A stretch of DNA of 8,725 nt from DAOUFU01 sp034429275 (GCA_034429275.1 DAOUFU010000321.1:1-8725); one strand, 5' to 3'. Positions 1 to 6,889 are shown, counted from the stretch's first letter. The notes: generated by a model from the sequence alone, not told the origin. Program-made: numbers and translations.

Positions 1-69
1 GGGCGCAGGCTTGTTACCGGGGGTGTCCGAATTGAGAGGTGTTTGCCGTGGTGGACAGGGCGAGCCAGA

Positions 70-714
70 TCAGCGACTGCGCCGGAACACGGCCAGGCTG
101 ACGAGGCTGGCGGCAATGACATCCAGGGCGATGACCGCATCGGAGACTCCCGCATTGGAGAGCATGATGGGCAGCAGCAGGAAACCGAAGAAAAACAGAG
201 CGAGTGCTATCACGACGCTGTGCCACAGGGGATCGGACACGGCGGGGACAGTGACCGCTGGCGGCAGCAGATCGTCGGAGCGGCGCTGCATAGCTTCGAG
301 CATGACATATGTTTTGGTCCGGCGCAGAGCGTCGAGGCAGGCGGCCTTGAGGTGGGGATCGTGCAGCTCTTCGGCGATGCCAAGCGCGCGGCGGTAATGG
401 ACGAGGGCGGGATCGGGCTGGCGGTTGTCCTGGCACGACTCGGCCAGGATGTAGAGAAGCTGACCTTCCTGGAGGCGATCTCCATTGAAGCGCACTATAT
501 CAATGGCCTGCTCCAGGGCGGCGATAGCCTGGGGCAGCAGGCGATAGGCGCGGTAGGTTTGCGCCAGGTGGAGCAGCAGGAAATAGGCGAGCGGCTGATT
601 GCCCGAATGGCGGGCGAGGGCCAGGTCGTATTGGGTTTTATACAGGCGGTACTGGACCAGCCGGTTGGAACGCTGGGGATGTACGGTCGTCGGGCCGCTG
701 TCGGTGGGCAGCAT
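70..714 (-). CDS. TPR-like protein with two C-terminal membrane helices
   Basis: Predicted 214-residue protein of unknown specific role. Residues about 43-140 form paired amphipathic helices with TPR-like spacing: an LAYFLLLHLAQTYRAY helix, an AIAALEQAIDI helix, then ALVHYRRALGIAEEL and a further helix pair. This suggests a protein-binding scaffold. Residues about 164-185 and 190-210 are hydrophobic, and the chain ends in RRSR, so it is probably a membrane protein with its TPR part in the cytoplasm. The frame is open further upstream into the neighbouring GAF gene, but the ATG at 714 is preceded by GGAGG with a 5-base gap, which decides the start. It lies 79 bp downstream of the GAF gene on the same strand, so co-transcription is likely. 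No catalytic motif is seen. The family is not recognised beyond TPR-like; the reading frame itself is well supported. Confidence 0.78.
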   Translation of the reverse strand: MLPTDSGPTTVHPQRSNRLVQYRLYKTQYDLALARHSGNQPLAYFLLLHLAQTYRAYRLLPQAIAALEQAIDIVRFNGDRLQEGQLLYILAESCQDNRQPDPALVHYRRALGIAEELHDPHLKAACLDALRRTKTYVMLEAMQRRSDDLLPPAVTVPAVSDPLWHSVVIALALFFFGFLLLPIMLSNAGVSDAVIALDVIAASLVSLAVFRRSR

Positions 715-719
715 CACCA

Positions 720-724
720 CCTCC
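720..724 (-). promoter_or_regulatory. Ribosome binding site of the TPR-like gene
   Basis: GGAGG lies five bases upstream of the ATG at 714 on the minus strand. It fixes the start inside a longer open frame that would otherwise run back to about 897 over the GAF coding sequence. Confidence 0.65.
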
Positions 725-793
725 GCATGGGGAGCTACGGTGAGACTACGGGCACGGTTGGGTCCGCCGATCAGGAACCCATAACATCCTTCG

Positions 794-1417
794 TTATGCG
801 ACGCCTTCGGCAAGCATGCGGGCCGCCTGATCGCAGAACAGGTCAAAAATGCCGCGGTGCAGACGATTGCGCACCGGGCCATCCAGGTAGAGCACACCGA
901 TCACCCGGCCATCGACCCACAGCGGGCCACACAACACCGCGCCGTGGGTGTCCATCTCGTTGGAATGGACAAATAGCTGGGATTCGCCGGAGTCGAGTGC
1001 CATGAACAAGGCGCGGCGATCTACATCAAGTTCGTTGTGAGGGATGTAGCGGCCCTGTATATCGCGCCCGGTGCAGTAAGTCATGCGCCCATCGCCGGAT
1101 TGACGGATGACGCACCCCGCCTGGGCGTGAAACTGCTGCACAGCCCGCATGATCAGGGCATCCAGGCGCGATGCACCATAGGCGGAAGAGGTGGAAGGGT
1201 ACATAACAGGCTGGGGCGCGGCGACATCATACTGGGGATGAGCGCGCGCGGCGGTTTCTTCGACCACAGGGGCAGGAGCAGCCGCGGGCTGACCGACATA
1301 GTCTGCGACGTAGTCGTCGTAGGGATTGACTACCTTCGACTCGGCGTTGTATTGCAGCGCTTCCGGGCGTTTCAGGAAGGCGATCAGACGTTTGACCAGA
1401 CTGCTGTCTTTGCTCAT
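794..1417 (-). CDS. GAF-domain protein
   Basis: Predicted 207-residue soluble protein. Residues 1-80 are a basic start (KDSSLVKRLIAFLKR) followed by a low-complexity, Ala/Pro-rich linker. Residues about 83-205 read as a GAF domain: an initial helix (LDALIMRAVQQF), a central strand region, the characteristic late strand pair VLCGPLWVDGRVIGVLYLDG (161-180), and a closing helix (FDLFCDQAARML). GAF domains bind small ligands or mediate protein contacts. No output domain (kinase, cyclase, HTH) is attached, so signal transfer would need a partner. The gene heads a likely two-gene unit with the TPR membrane protein and is transcribed divergently from the HEAT gene. The upstream AGGA, about 11 bases before the ATG, is a modest ribosome binding site. 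The ligand cannot be inferred; Cys101, Cys115 and Cys163 lie within the domain, but redox sensing is only a possibility. Confidence 0.85.
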   Translation of the reverse strand: MSKDSSLVKRLIAFLKRPEALQYNAESKVVNPYDDYVADYVGQPAAAPAPVVEETAARAHPQYDVAAPQPVMYPSTSSAYGASRLDALIMRAVQQFHAQAGCVIRQSGDGRMTYCTGRDIQGRYIPHNELDVDRRALFMALDSGESQLFVHSNEMDTHGAVLCGPLWVDGRVIGVLYLDGPVRNRLHRGIFDLFCDQAARMLAEGVA

Positions 1418-1655
1418 CGGTTCAGTGATCCTGTTCCATGCGGACAGGGAGCTTCATTGGGCCAGGGCCAGCATATGGGGCGGCAGTGTGGAGGCTGCAC
1501 GCGTAATGATCGCAGTGTATCACCGCTGGCAAGCAGAGGCTATAGCTCCCTATTCCTGTTTTCCCCACCTACGATTCGGCGCAGGCAGCGACCGATGGGT
1601 GCTGACTGTGGCTTATTTCTTAATCATATCCGAAAAAAGAGTGGCTGTTAATAAA

Positions 1656-1684
1656 GTCATACTGAATTCTAACGATTACATCAA
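1656..1684 (-). promoter_or_regulatory. Candidate promoter for the GAF/TPR unit
   Basis: On the minus strand, TTGATG (1684-1679) is separated by 17 bases from TATGAC (1661-1656). Each hexamer matches the sigma-70 consensus at four positions. It would give a leader of roughly 230 bases before the GAF start. An alternative nearer the gene is an extended -10, TGATACACT at 1522-1514, which lacks a good -35. The sequence does not decide between them. Confidence 0.28.
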
Positions 1685-1752
1685 TGGAATAACCATGTGG
1701 CGATCCGGTATGAGGGTCGTGGGACGGATCGCTGCCGTCGAACGTTCAAGAG

Positions 1753-1780
1753 TTGGCACGCGGGCGGAACGGTTTATACT
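1753..1780 (+). promoter_or_regulatory. Sigma-70-type promoter for the HEAT-membrane gene
   Basis: TTGGCA (1753-1758) and TATACT (1775-1780) are separated by 16 bases; each hexamer matches consensus at five of six positions. Transcription would begin near 1787, about 68 bases before the ATG at 1855. That start point would exclude an alternative in-frame GTG at 1786, so the promoter also supports the start chosen for the downstream gene. Confidence 0.62.
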
Positions 1781-1854
1781 AAGAGGTGGCTTCTGCAAAG
1801 CGAGGCATATTGGAGATCCGCAGGTCCAGGATTGGCTCAGGGAAGGGGCAGCGC

Positions 1855-3615
1855 ATGGCTCAGTCGAAATGGGATGTCAACCGCTTTTTCGATGTGTTCA
1901 CCCGCCGGTCGGAGTCCGAGCGGTTCGAGGCGCTGCAGGCGCTCAACGAAAAGGTGCTGTCTTCCGTGGAGATGCAAAGCCTGATCGAGCGGCTGCAAGC
2001 TTCGTTGGTGCGCGACTTTCCGTCTACGCGCGAGAAAGCCGAGAACGATGAAGCGATCGGATGGACGCGCACCTGGATGATCACCGTGCTGGCCCAGTTC
2101 GCGCAGGTGGATTCGCCTGCCGGGCAATATGTGCGCAAGGTGATGCTGGCCCCCTATGCCGAAGAGCCGAACGAGTGGGTTCGCTACTGGGCGCTGGCCG
2201 GGCTGATCCGGCAGATGCGCCAGTCCACCGAGCCGGAAAAGCTGCGCGCCGTGCTGCGGCAGGTGGCGCGCGAAGTGATGGCGCATCACGACGCGATCTA
2301 TCCGCCAGAGGTTTACGCCAGCGATTCCGAATTACTGCCGGTCGATGACTGGGGGCACTTCGAGATGATGGCCAACGCGCTGCTGGTGGCCTTTGACGAG
2401 GGGAGCAATCACGACCAGGCTTTAGCCGCGCTCGAAGCCAGCCTGACTAGTGGGGATGGGCGGGCACAGTGGGCGGCGCTGCGGGCGCTGCGCTTTGTGC
2501 CGGTGGATACGCGGAACGTGGTGGATTCGATCATTCGGTTGTTTGACAAGCCGCAGTTCGACACCGTGATCTTCGAGGCGATTATGGCGCTGGGTGAACT
2601 GCCCGGCGGCACGCCCGCCGCTCGCCGGGCGGCGCAGTGCCTGGAGAATTTTGTCACCAACACGCCGATATTCGCCAAGTGGGACACGATGCGCTCGCGG
2701 GCGCTGATCGGGCTGGGGAAACTGGGGGAACAGCAGTCGCAGCAGGTGCTGCTCGAAGCGTTGAAATCGGACAACCCGGCGATTGTGCGCGACGCCGCCG
2801 ACGCGTTGGGCTGTGTGCTGGGGGTGGAGCGGGCCACTGAGCGCATCGTCGAGACGGTGGCGGAATCTGACGGTGAGAATATTGAGAACTATGCCGATGC
2901 GCTGCGCTGGCTGGGCAAGACTCACAAGGCGCGCGAGCAGATTGTGGACTACCTGCGTGATATGATCCAGGCCGAGCCGGGGATGGAGGGGCGGTATGCG
3001 CAGCGGCTGCTGCTCGAAGTGGGCGGGCGGCTGTATGTGCAGCGCGATATGATGCAGGAATATACGGCGCTGCTCCAGGACGCGCAGAACCGCATCGGTG
3101 AGCAGTTCAACGAGACCCTGCGCGGGGCGCGATCGGGGTTCAGGGTGGGGCTGCTGATGGACGTGGTGGTGTTCACGCTGGGGCTGGCCCTGATCATCGC
3201 CAGCGCGGTGCTGGTGCTGGTCAACGAAGGCAAGCTCGACAACTGGGTGTATCCGGCGGCGGGTTTCGGCAGCGGGGTAGCCTTCCTGCTCTACAGTCAT
3301 TTTGTGAAGGACCCGCGCTCGCAGGTGCAGAACTCGATCAACCACCAGGCCCAGATCAACGCGGTGTTTTCTGCCTATGTGCGCCAGTTGAACCAGATCG
3401 ACCAGGCGTTCACGCGGCGCATTCTCGACAGCGAGCAGCTTGACCCGAAGGAAATGGCCGCCTACAGCGACCGGGTTAGCCGGATCATGGTGAACGCCGT
3501 GACACAGCTTCACGCGGTATCGGTGAGCGCGCGGGGGGTGGCGGAAATCGTGGAGCAGCAGGCCAGGCGCGAAACCAGCGATTCGGTTGAGGAAAGAGAG
3601 ATCGAGACACCATGA
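1855..3615 (+). CDS. HEAT-repeat protein with two-helix membrane segment
   Basis: Predicted 586-residue protein of unknown function. Residues about 65-360 are alpha-helical repeats of HEAT/armadillo type, clearest at 170-212, 221-265, 278-322 (RALIGLGKLGEQQSQQVLLEAL then AIVRDAADALG) and 323-357. A helical stretch (about 395-425) leads into two hydrophobic helices at about 433-456 and 464-481. A basic, amphipathic, probably coiled-coil region (485-570) follows, including SAYVRQLNQIDQAFTRRIL. Both ends are probably cytoplasmic, joined by a short hairpin. The two-helix-plus-coil arrangement recalls the TRADD-N-associated 2TM domain described in cyanobacterial proteins; this is pattern resemblance only. 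The ATG at 1855 is preceded by AAGGGG with a 6-base gap; the frame extends to a GTG at 1786, but that lies at the predicted transcription start. The stop overlaps the next start (ATGA), implying translational coupling. HEAT repeats normally bind proteins; no enzyme motif is seen. Confidence 0.85.
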   Translation: MAQSKWDVNRFFDVFTRRSESERFEALQALNEKVLSSVEMQSLIERLQASLVRDFPSTREKAENDEAIGWTRTWMITVLAQFAQVDSPAGQYVRKVMLAPYAEEPNEWVRYWALAGLIRQMRQSTEPEKLRAVLRQVAREVMAHHDAIYPPEVYASDSELLPVDDWGHFEMMANALLVAFDEGSNHDQALAALEASLTSGDGRAQWAALRALRFVPVDTRNVVDSIIRLFDKPQFDTVIFEAIMALGELPGGTPAARRAAQCLENFVTNTPIFAKWDTMRSRALIGLGKLGEQQSQQVLLEALKSDNPAIVRDAADALGCVLGVERATERIVETVAESDGENIENYADALRWLGKTHKAREQIVDYLRDMIQAEPGMEGRYAQRLLLEVGGRLYVQRDMMQEYTALLQDAQNRIGEQFNETLRGARSGFRVGLLMDVVVFTLGLALIIASAVLVLVNEGKLDNWVYPAAGFGSGVAFLLYSHFVKDPRSQVQNSINHQAQINAVFSAYVRQLNQIDQAFTRRILDSEQLDPKEMAAYSDRVSRIMVNAVTQLHAVSVSARGVAEIVEQQARRETSDSVEEREIETP

Positions 3616-4475
3616 GCGATTCCACTCTTCCGCGCAAGCCCTCAACACCGCCGGGAGACTATGGAGACGACATCCCGGTTGAAGAATTGATCCGGCTGAC
3701 GCGCGAGTTCACGCGGCGTATCACCAACCAGGACCGGCAGCGGCTGGCGCTCGCCCTGCGCGAGTCCGGGCATTCGCGCCGAATCCAGAGCGAGGGACCG
3801 ATTCTGCTGCAGCAGTTCTTCGCAGGGGAGATCGATCTGGACAATGACCTGGCGAGGCGCTTTCCCAACGCGCCGCTGGTTTCGCACGCGCGCTTTGGCA
3901 CGGAAGATAGCGACGTGCCGGGCAGCGTGGCGACGGCACTGCTCAGCTCGCAGGATGATTCCACGATCATGACGGTGGATGCCTATACCCAGGGTGAAGA
4001 GGCAGCGCTGGAATTTACCTTCACGCTGTTCAGCGCGCTGGGGCTGCGATTCCGGCTGGTGGGGCTGAACGTCGGCGAGCTTGCCGAATGGATAGAGCTG
4101 ATGCGGCGGCAGGATGTGATCGCGTTTCTGTGGACGCGCGACCGGTGGGAGCAGCCGTACCTGATCTTCGTGGTGCGCGAGTATTACGGGCGGGTCTATG
4201 CATTTTCGCCGACCGGGATTGAGGCAGCGCTCCGGCTGACGCCCGATATGATCAGCGGGCTGGTGGGCTGGCTGGAACAGGTGTGGTTCCCGGAAGCCGC
4301 TGCTGCGCGGCAAGAGACTCCGCTGCGCCCGGTTCATCGCCCCCTGCGGCGGCTGGTCATTCGGCCCCCGCGCGAAGAGTCTGCGCCGCCGAAACCGGCG
4401 CAGCCCACGCCGCCGGAAGAGGCGCCAGGTGAGGCTGAGCCAGGGGAGCTTTCGGCCAGCGACCTCGAATGGTGA
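3612..4475 (+). CDS. Unrecognised soluble protein with proline-rich acidic tail
   Basis: Predicted 287-residue protein that I cannot assign to a family. Residues 1-20 are polar and disordered. Residues about 21-228 look globular and mixed alpha/beta: a charged helix (VEELIRLTREFTRRI), a strand-rich middle, then QDVIAFLWTRDRWEQPYLIF, VVREYYGRVYAFSPTG and a helix MISGLVGWLEQVWF. Residues about 232-287 form a Pro/Glu/Ala-rich tail ending in DLEW, likely disordered and possibly a binding peptide. There is no signal peptide, membrane helix or obvious catalytic motif. Its ATG overlaps the stop of the HEAT-membrane gene (ATGA). Only a distant purine-rich GAGGAAAGAGAG precedes it, so translation probably depends on the upstream gene, and the product is a plausible partner of that protein. 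Codon use matches the neighbours. The reading frame is secure; the function is unknown. Confidence 0.82.
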   Translation: MSDSTLPRKPSTPPGDYGDDIPVEELIRLTREFTRRITNQDRQRLALALRESGHSRRIQSEGPILLQQFFAGEIDLDNDLARRFPNAPLVSHARFGTEDSDVPGSVATALLSSQDDSTIMTVDAYTQGEEAALEFTFTLFSALGLRFRLVGLNVGELAEWIELMRRQDVIAFLWTRDRWEQPYLIFVVREYYGRVYAFSPTGIEAALRLTPDMISGLVGWLEQVWFPEAAAARQETPLRPVHRPLRRLVIRPPREESAPPKPAQPTPPEEAPGEAEPGELSASDLEW

Positions 4476-4494
4476 AATCTGTCAGGGCCAGTTA

Positions 4495-4523
4495 TCGCCA
4501 AGACGGGCGCGGTTGGTTACAAT
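4495..4523 (+). promoter_or_regulatory. Candidate promoter for the oxoamine synthase gene
   Basis: TCGCCA (4495-4500) and TACAAT (4518-4523) are separated by 17 bases; the -10 matches consensus at five of six positions and the -35 at four. It lies in the 163-bp gap before the synthase and would give a leader of about 110 bases. No terminator was found after the preceding gene, so read-through is also possible. Confidence 0.42.
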
Positions 4524-4638
4524 GAGCGCGCGTTGAGGAGGCATCATCCCACGACACGCCAATTGATAGGACTGTGACCACTCCGCCTGGGCCTGCGGTG
4601 GGCCGGGGCATGGGCAAAAATACGAGGGATCAAGAACA

Positions 4639-5835
4639 ATGGCCGATATCTTTGCCAAAACACAAACATTCACCCGCGCGCGTGAGGCGATGGACCTGGG
4701 GCTGTACCCATACTTCCAGCCCTTGATGGATTCGGACGCGACGACGGCCACCTTCCGGGGGAAAGAGGTGGTGATGATCGGTTCCAACAACTACCTGGGC
4801 CTGACGACCGATCCGCGCGTGAAAAAGGCGGCGATGGAAGCGCTCGAACGCTTCGGGACGAGCTGCACAGGCAGCCGGTTCCTGAATGGCACGCTCGAAT
4901 TTCACCTGGAACTGGACCGGCGGCTGGCCCGGTTTGTGGGCAAAGAGGCGGCGATTGTTTTCTCGACCGGGTATCAGACCAACGTCGGTACGATTTCGGC
5001 GCTGGTGCAGAAGGGCGATTACGCGATCATCGACAAGGACGCCCATGCAAGTATTGTCGACGGCTGCTTTATGGCGCGCGGTATGTGGCAGGGCGACCTG
5101 CGCCGCTTCAACCATAACGACCTCGACAGCCTGGACAGCGTGCTCGAAAAACTGCCCGATGACGCGGGCAAGCTGGTGATCGTGGACGGCGTGTACAGCA
5201 TGGGCGGCGATATCGCCCCGCTGCCGGAGATTGTGGAAATCTGCAAGCGGCACGGCGCGCGGCTGATGGTCGATGATGCGCACAGCATCGGCGTGCTGGG
5301 GCAGGGACGCGGCACCGCGGCACATTTTGGGCTGACGGACGAAGTGGACCTGATCATGGGCACGTTCAGCAAATCGCTGGCGTCGATCGGCGGGTTCATC
5401 GCGGGGGATGAGCAGACCATCCACTACATTCAGCATATCGCGCGGTCGTTCGCTTTCAGCGCCAGCCTGCCCGCCTCGAACGCGGCGGCGGCCCTGGCGG
5501 CGCTGGACATCATCGAAAGCGAGCCGGAGCATGTGCAGAAGCTTTGGAACAACGCGGAGTATATGCGGGCGGGGCTGAAGCGGCTGGGCTATGATACCGG
5601 CTCCAGCACCACGCCGGTGATCCCGCTGATCATCCGCGACCAGTACCGGACGGTGCTGGCGTGGCACGCGCTGATCGAAGAGGGCGTATATACCAACCCG
5701 GTGGTTCCGCCCGGTGTGCCGCCGTCAAACTCGCTGCTGCGCACCAGCTACATGGCCACGCACACAACCGAACACCTGGACCGCGCGCTGCGCGCGTTGG
5801 AAGTGGTAGGGCATAACCTGGACCTGATCTCGTAG
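4639..5835 (+). CDS. Serine palmitoyltransferase-like alpha-oxoamine synthase
   Basis: Predicted 398-residue cytoplasmic PLP enzyme, full length for the family, which condenses an amino acid with an acyl thioester and releases CO2. Fold-type I marks are complete: SNNYLGL (49-55), GTSCTGSRFLNGT (73-85), the PLP-stacking His in DAHAS (His136), VDDAHSIG with Asp212 and His215, and the Schiff-base lysine in TFSKSLAS (Lys245). The C-terminal domain ends normally, with LLRTSYMATHT at 367-376. The N-terminal GLYPYFQPL and the long N-terminal arm resemble bacterial serine palmitoyltransferases more than 8-amino-7-oxononanoate synthase (BioF) or 2-amino-3-ketobutyrate ligase. If so, it would make 3-ketosphinganine from serine and palmitoyl thioester, the first step of sphingolipid synthesis. 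No biotin or sphingolipid genes lie nearby, so substrate choice is inferred; BioF- or CqsA-like activity remains possible. GAGG lies about 11 bases before the ATG. Confidence 0.9.
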   Translation: MADIFAKTQTFTRAREAMDLGLYPYFQPLMDSDATTATFRGKEVVMIGSNNYLGLTTDPRVKKAAMEALERFGTSCTGSRFLNGTLEFHLELDRRLARFVGKEAAIVFSTGYQTNVGTISALVQKGDYAIIDKDAHASIVDGCFMARGMWQGDLRRFNHNDLDSLDSVLEKLPDDAGKLVIVDGVYSMGGDIAPLPEIVEICKRHGARLMVDDAHSIGVLGQGRGTAAHFGLTDEVDLIMGTFSKSLASIGGFIAGDEQTIHYIQHIARSFAFSASLPASNAAAALAALDIIESEPEHVQKLWNNAEYMRAGLKRLGYDTGSSTTPVIPLIIRDQYRTVLAWHALIEEGVYTNPVVPPGVPPSNSLLRTSYMATHTTEHLDRALRALEVVGHNLDLIS

Positions 5836-5866
5836 CGGGGACGGTTCGCTCAGTTGAAAAAGAAGG

Positions 5867-5899
5867 CAGGCGATCCCGCGAGGGGTCGCCTGTGTTTTT
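5867..5899 (+). terminator. Rho-independent terminator with GCGA tetraloop
   Basis: An 11-bp stem (5867-5877 with 5882-5892, one G-T wobble) closes on the GNRA loop GCGA (5878-5881), and five T residues follow at 5895-5899. It lies 31 bases after the synthase stop. A run of A residues on the other flank (GAAAAAGAA, 5856-5864) would give a T-tract on the opposite strand, so it could act in both directions. Confidence 0.88.
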
Positions 5900-5927
5900 C
5901 CGGGCACACGTGGGCGCATGTACACGG

Positions 5928-5933
5928 TATAAT
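5928..5933 (+). promoter_or_regulatory. Candidate -10 element of the small HEAT gene
   Basis: A perfect TATAAT lies 40 bases before the GTG start and just after the terminator, where a new promoter is expected. No good -35 is present at 16-18 bases upstream, so it may depend on an activator. CACGTG at 5907-5912 overlaps the -35 position and is a possible binding site, but this is weak. Confidence 0.42.
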
Positions 5934-5959
5934 GGGGGCAGGATGCCTGGGGAATGCCC

Positions 5960-5966
5960 AAAGGAG
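5960..5966 (+). promoter_or_regulatory. Strong ribosome binding site selecting a GTG start
   Basis: AAAGGAG lies seven bases before the GTG at 5974. It decides the start: the frame is open back to a TTG at 5854, but that start would translate through the terminator, and the in-frame ATG at 5986 has no comparable site. Confidence 0.72.
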
Positions 5967-5973
5967 AACGCAG

Positions 5974-6798
5974 GTGGAACAGGATATGCGCGAACTTGTG
6001 CTGGCATGCGCAGCGGCGACTACCGAGGCAGAGCGATCGGTGCTGCGCACCAAGATGATCACGATGGGAGAGGCCGCGCTGCCTACGCTGCTGGCCGCGC
6101 TGAACGACTCTGAGGCGGCGGTGCGGCGGGGCGGGGTGCGGCTGCTGGTCGAGATGGCGCGCGCAGGAGTCGGGCTGGCAGGCGCGGTGATCGTGGGGCA
6201 GTTGTGCAGCCTGCTGCTGCTGGATTCGTCGGCGGAAGTGCGGGCGGAAGCGGCGGATGCGCTGCGGATCGCGCCGCCGGGCGAACAGCATCGCCGCGCG
6301 ATGGATGCGCTGCTGACGGCGCTCGATGATGACGCGCCGCAGGTGCGCAAGGTGGCCGCCCTGGCGCTGGGTGATCGGATGGAGCACAAGGCGACCGATA
6401 AGCTGGCGTTGCTGATCGAGACGGACCCTGCAGAAGAGGTGCGCGGGGCGGCGGCGGCGGCGCTGGCCCACCTGGATTACGCGGCGGTGGCCTACCTGGG
6501 CGAGAACGCGATCACGGCGCTGCTGAGCGAACTCGACGATCCTGACGTGCCGCCGGTGTATGCCATCCGTGCGCTGGGCATTCTGGGCATCGAGCGGGCG
6601 GTCGAGCCGCTCATCGGGCTGCTGAGCAGCGACACGCGGGCACGCACCCGGCGCGAAGTGTGCCAGGCGTTGGCGCACCTGGGCGACGCGCGAGCGATCC
6701 CGGCGCTGGAGGCGCTGCTGAAGGTGGAGCAGGATGCCGATGTGCGAGCGGCGGCGCAGGCAGCCTTGGTGGAAATCCGCGAGGGCAGACCGGAATAG
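5974..6798 (+). CDS. Small all-HEAT-repeat protein
   Basis: Predicted 274-residue cytoplasmic protein composed almost wholly of HEAT (PBS-lyase HEAT-like) repeats, with about seven units near residues 32-63, 68-98, 108-135, 139-168, 176-206, 207-237 and 239-268. The repeated signature is a helix ending in LLxxLxD, then a VRxxAAxALG helix, as in ALDDDAPQVRKVAALALGD and LLKVEQDADVRAAAQAAL. Such solenoids bind proteins; in phycobilin lyases related repeats hold a chromophore, but phycobiliprotein genes are absent here. There is no signal peptide, membrane helix or catalytic motif. It is separated from the synthase by a terminator and has its own -10 and a strong ribosome binding site, so it is probably transcribed alone. 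It converges on the LysM gene. The GTG start is chosen from the ribosome binding site. The domain call is firm; the partner is unknown. Confidence 0.86.
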   Translation: MEQDMRELVLACAAATTEAERSVLRTKMITMGEAALPTLLAALNDSEAAVRRGGVRLLVEMARAGVGLAGAVIVGQLCSLLLLDSSAEVRAEAADALRIAPPGEQHRRAMDALLTALDDDAPQVRKVAALALGDRMEHKATDKLALLIETDPAEEVRGAAAAALAHLDYAAVAYLGENAITALLSELDDPDVPPVYAIRALGILGIERAVEPLIGLLSSDTRARTRREVCQALAHLGDARAIPALEALLKVEQDADVRAAAQAALVEIREGRPE

Positions 6799-6834
6799 GG
6801 GTGCGCGGTACGGCCCGGTGAGATCACAGCACAC

Positions 6835-6864
6835 ATCGGGGCGGGAGTGAGTTCCCGCCCCGAT
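6835..6864. terminator. Perfect stem-loop between convergent genes
   Basis: A perfect 12-bp inverted repeat (6835-6846 with 6853-6864, core CGGGGCGGG) has the 6-base loop GTGAGT. It sits between the stop of the small HEAT gene (6798) and the stop of the LysM gene (6890), as expected for a shared bidirectional terminator. Neither flank has a good T-run, so it may instead act as an mRNA 3'-end stabiliser or with Rho. Confidence 0.68.
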
Positions 6865-6889
6865 CTCGTTCATGCGCCTGGATGGGCCT

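Larger units (their letters stand above)
1418..1854. other. Divergent intergenic region with AT-rich core
   Basis: No gene is supported in these 437 bases. An ORF crosses the region on the plus strand, but it overlaps the starts of both flanking genes and its translation looks like no protein family. The stretch about 1612-1695 is clearly richer in A and T than the surrounding genes and is the natural place for control of the two divergent units. Promoter candidates within it are listed separately. No tRNA, convincing terminator or riboswitch-like fold was seen. Confidence 0.7.

Noticed and set aside
715..897. N-terminal extension of the TPR-like protein
   Set aside because: It would overlap the GAF coding sequence, has no ribosome binding site, and gives a Cys-rich stretch with no helix pattern; GGAGG before 714 fits better.
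43..1005. A 320-codon plus-strand open frame under the TPR and GAF genes
   Set aside because: The minus-strand frames give recognisable GAF and TPR-like patterns with matching ribosome binding sites; this one is low-complexity shadow.
1326..2051. A 241-codon plus-strand open frame crossing the divergent region
   Set aside because: It overlaps the 5' part of the GAF gene antisense and the HEAT gene in another frame. Its translation has no domain-like pattern, and its ends coincide with GC-rich coding shadow.
2422..3648. A 408-codon minus-strand open frame under the HEAT-membrane gene
   Set aside because: Its composition is dominated by His, Arg, Gln and Pro with no domain. It mirrors the coding frame of the real gene on the plus strand.
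4585..4615. GC-rich hairpin or riboswitch in the leader of the synthase gene
   Set aside because: Only a 4-bp GGCC stem forms reliably, with no conserved riboswitch core and no terminator-like T-run.
4639..5835. Naming the oxoamine synthase bioF
   Set aside because: The N-terminal GLYPYF region and the absence of biotin genes argue against it; family membership alone does not give the substrate.
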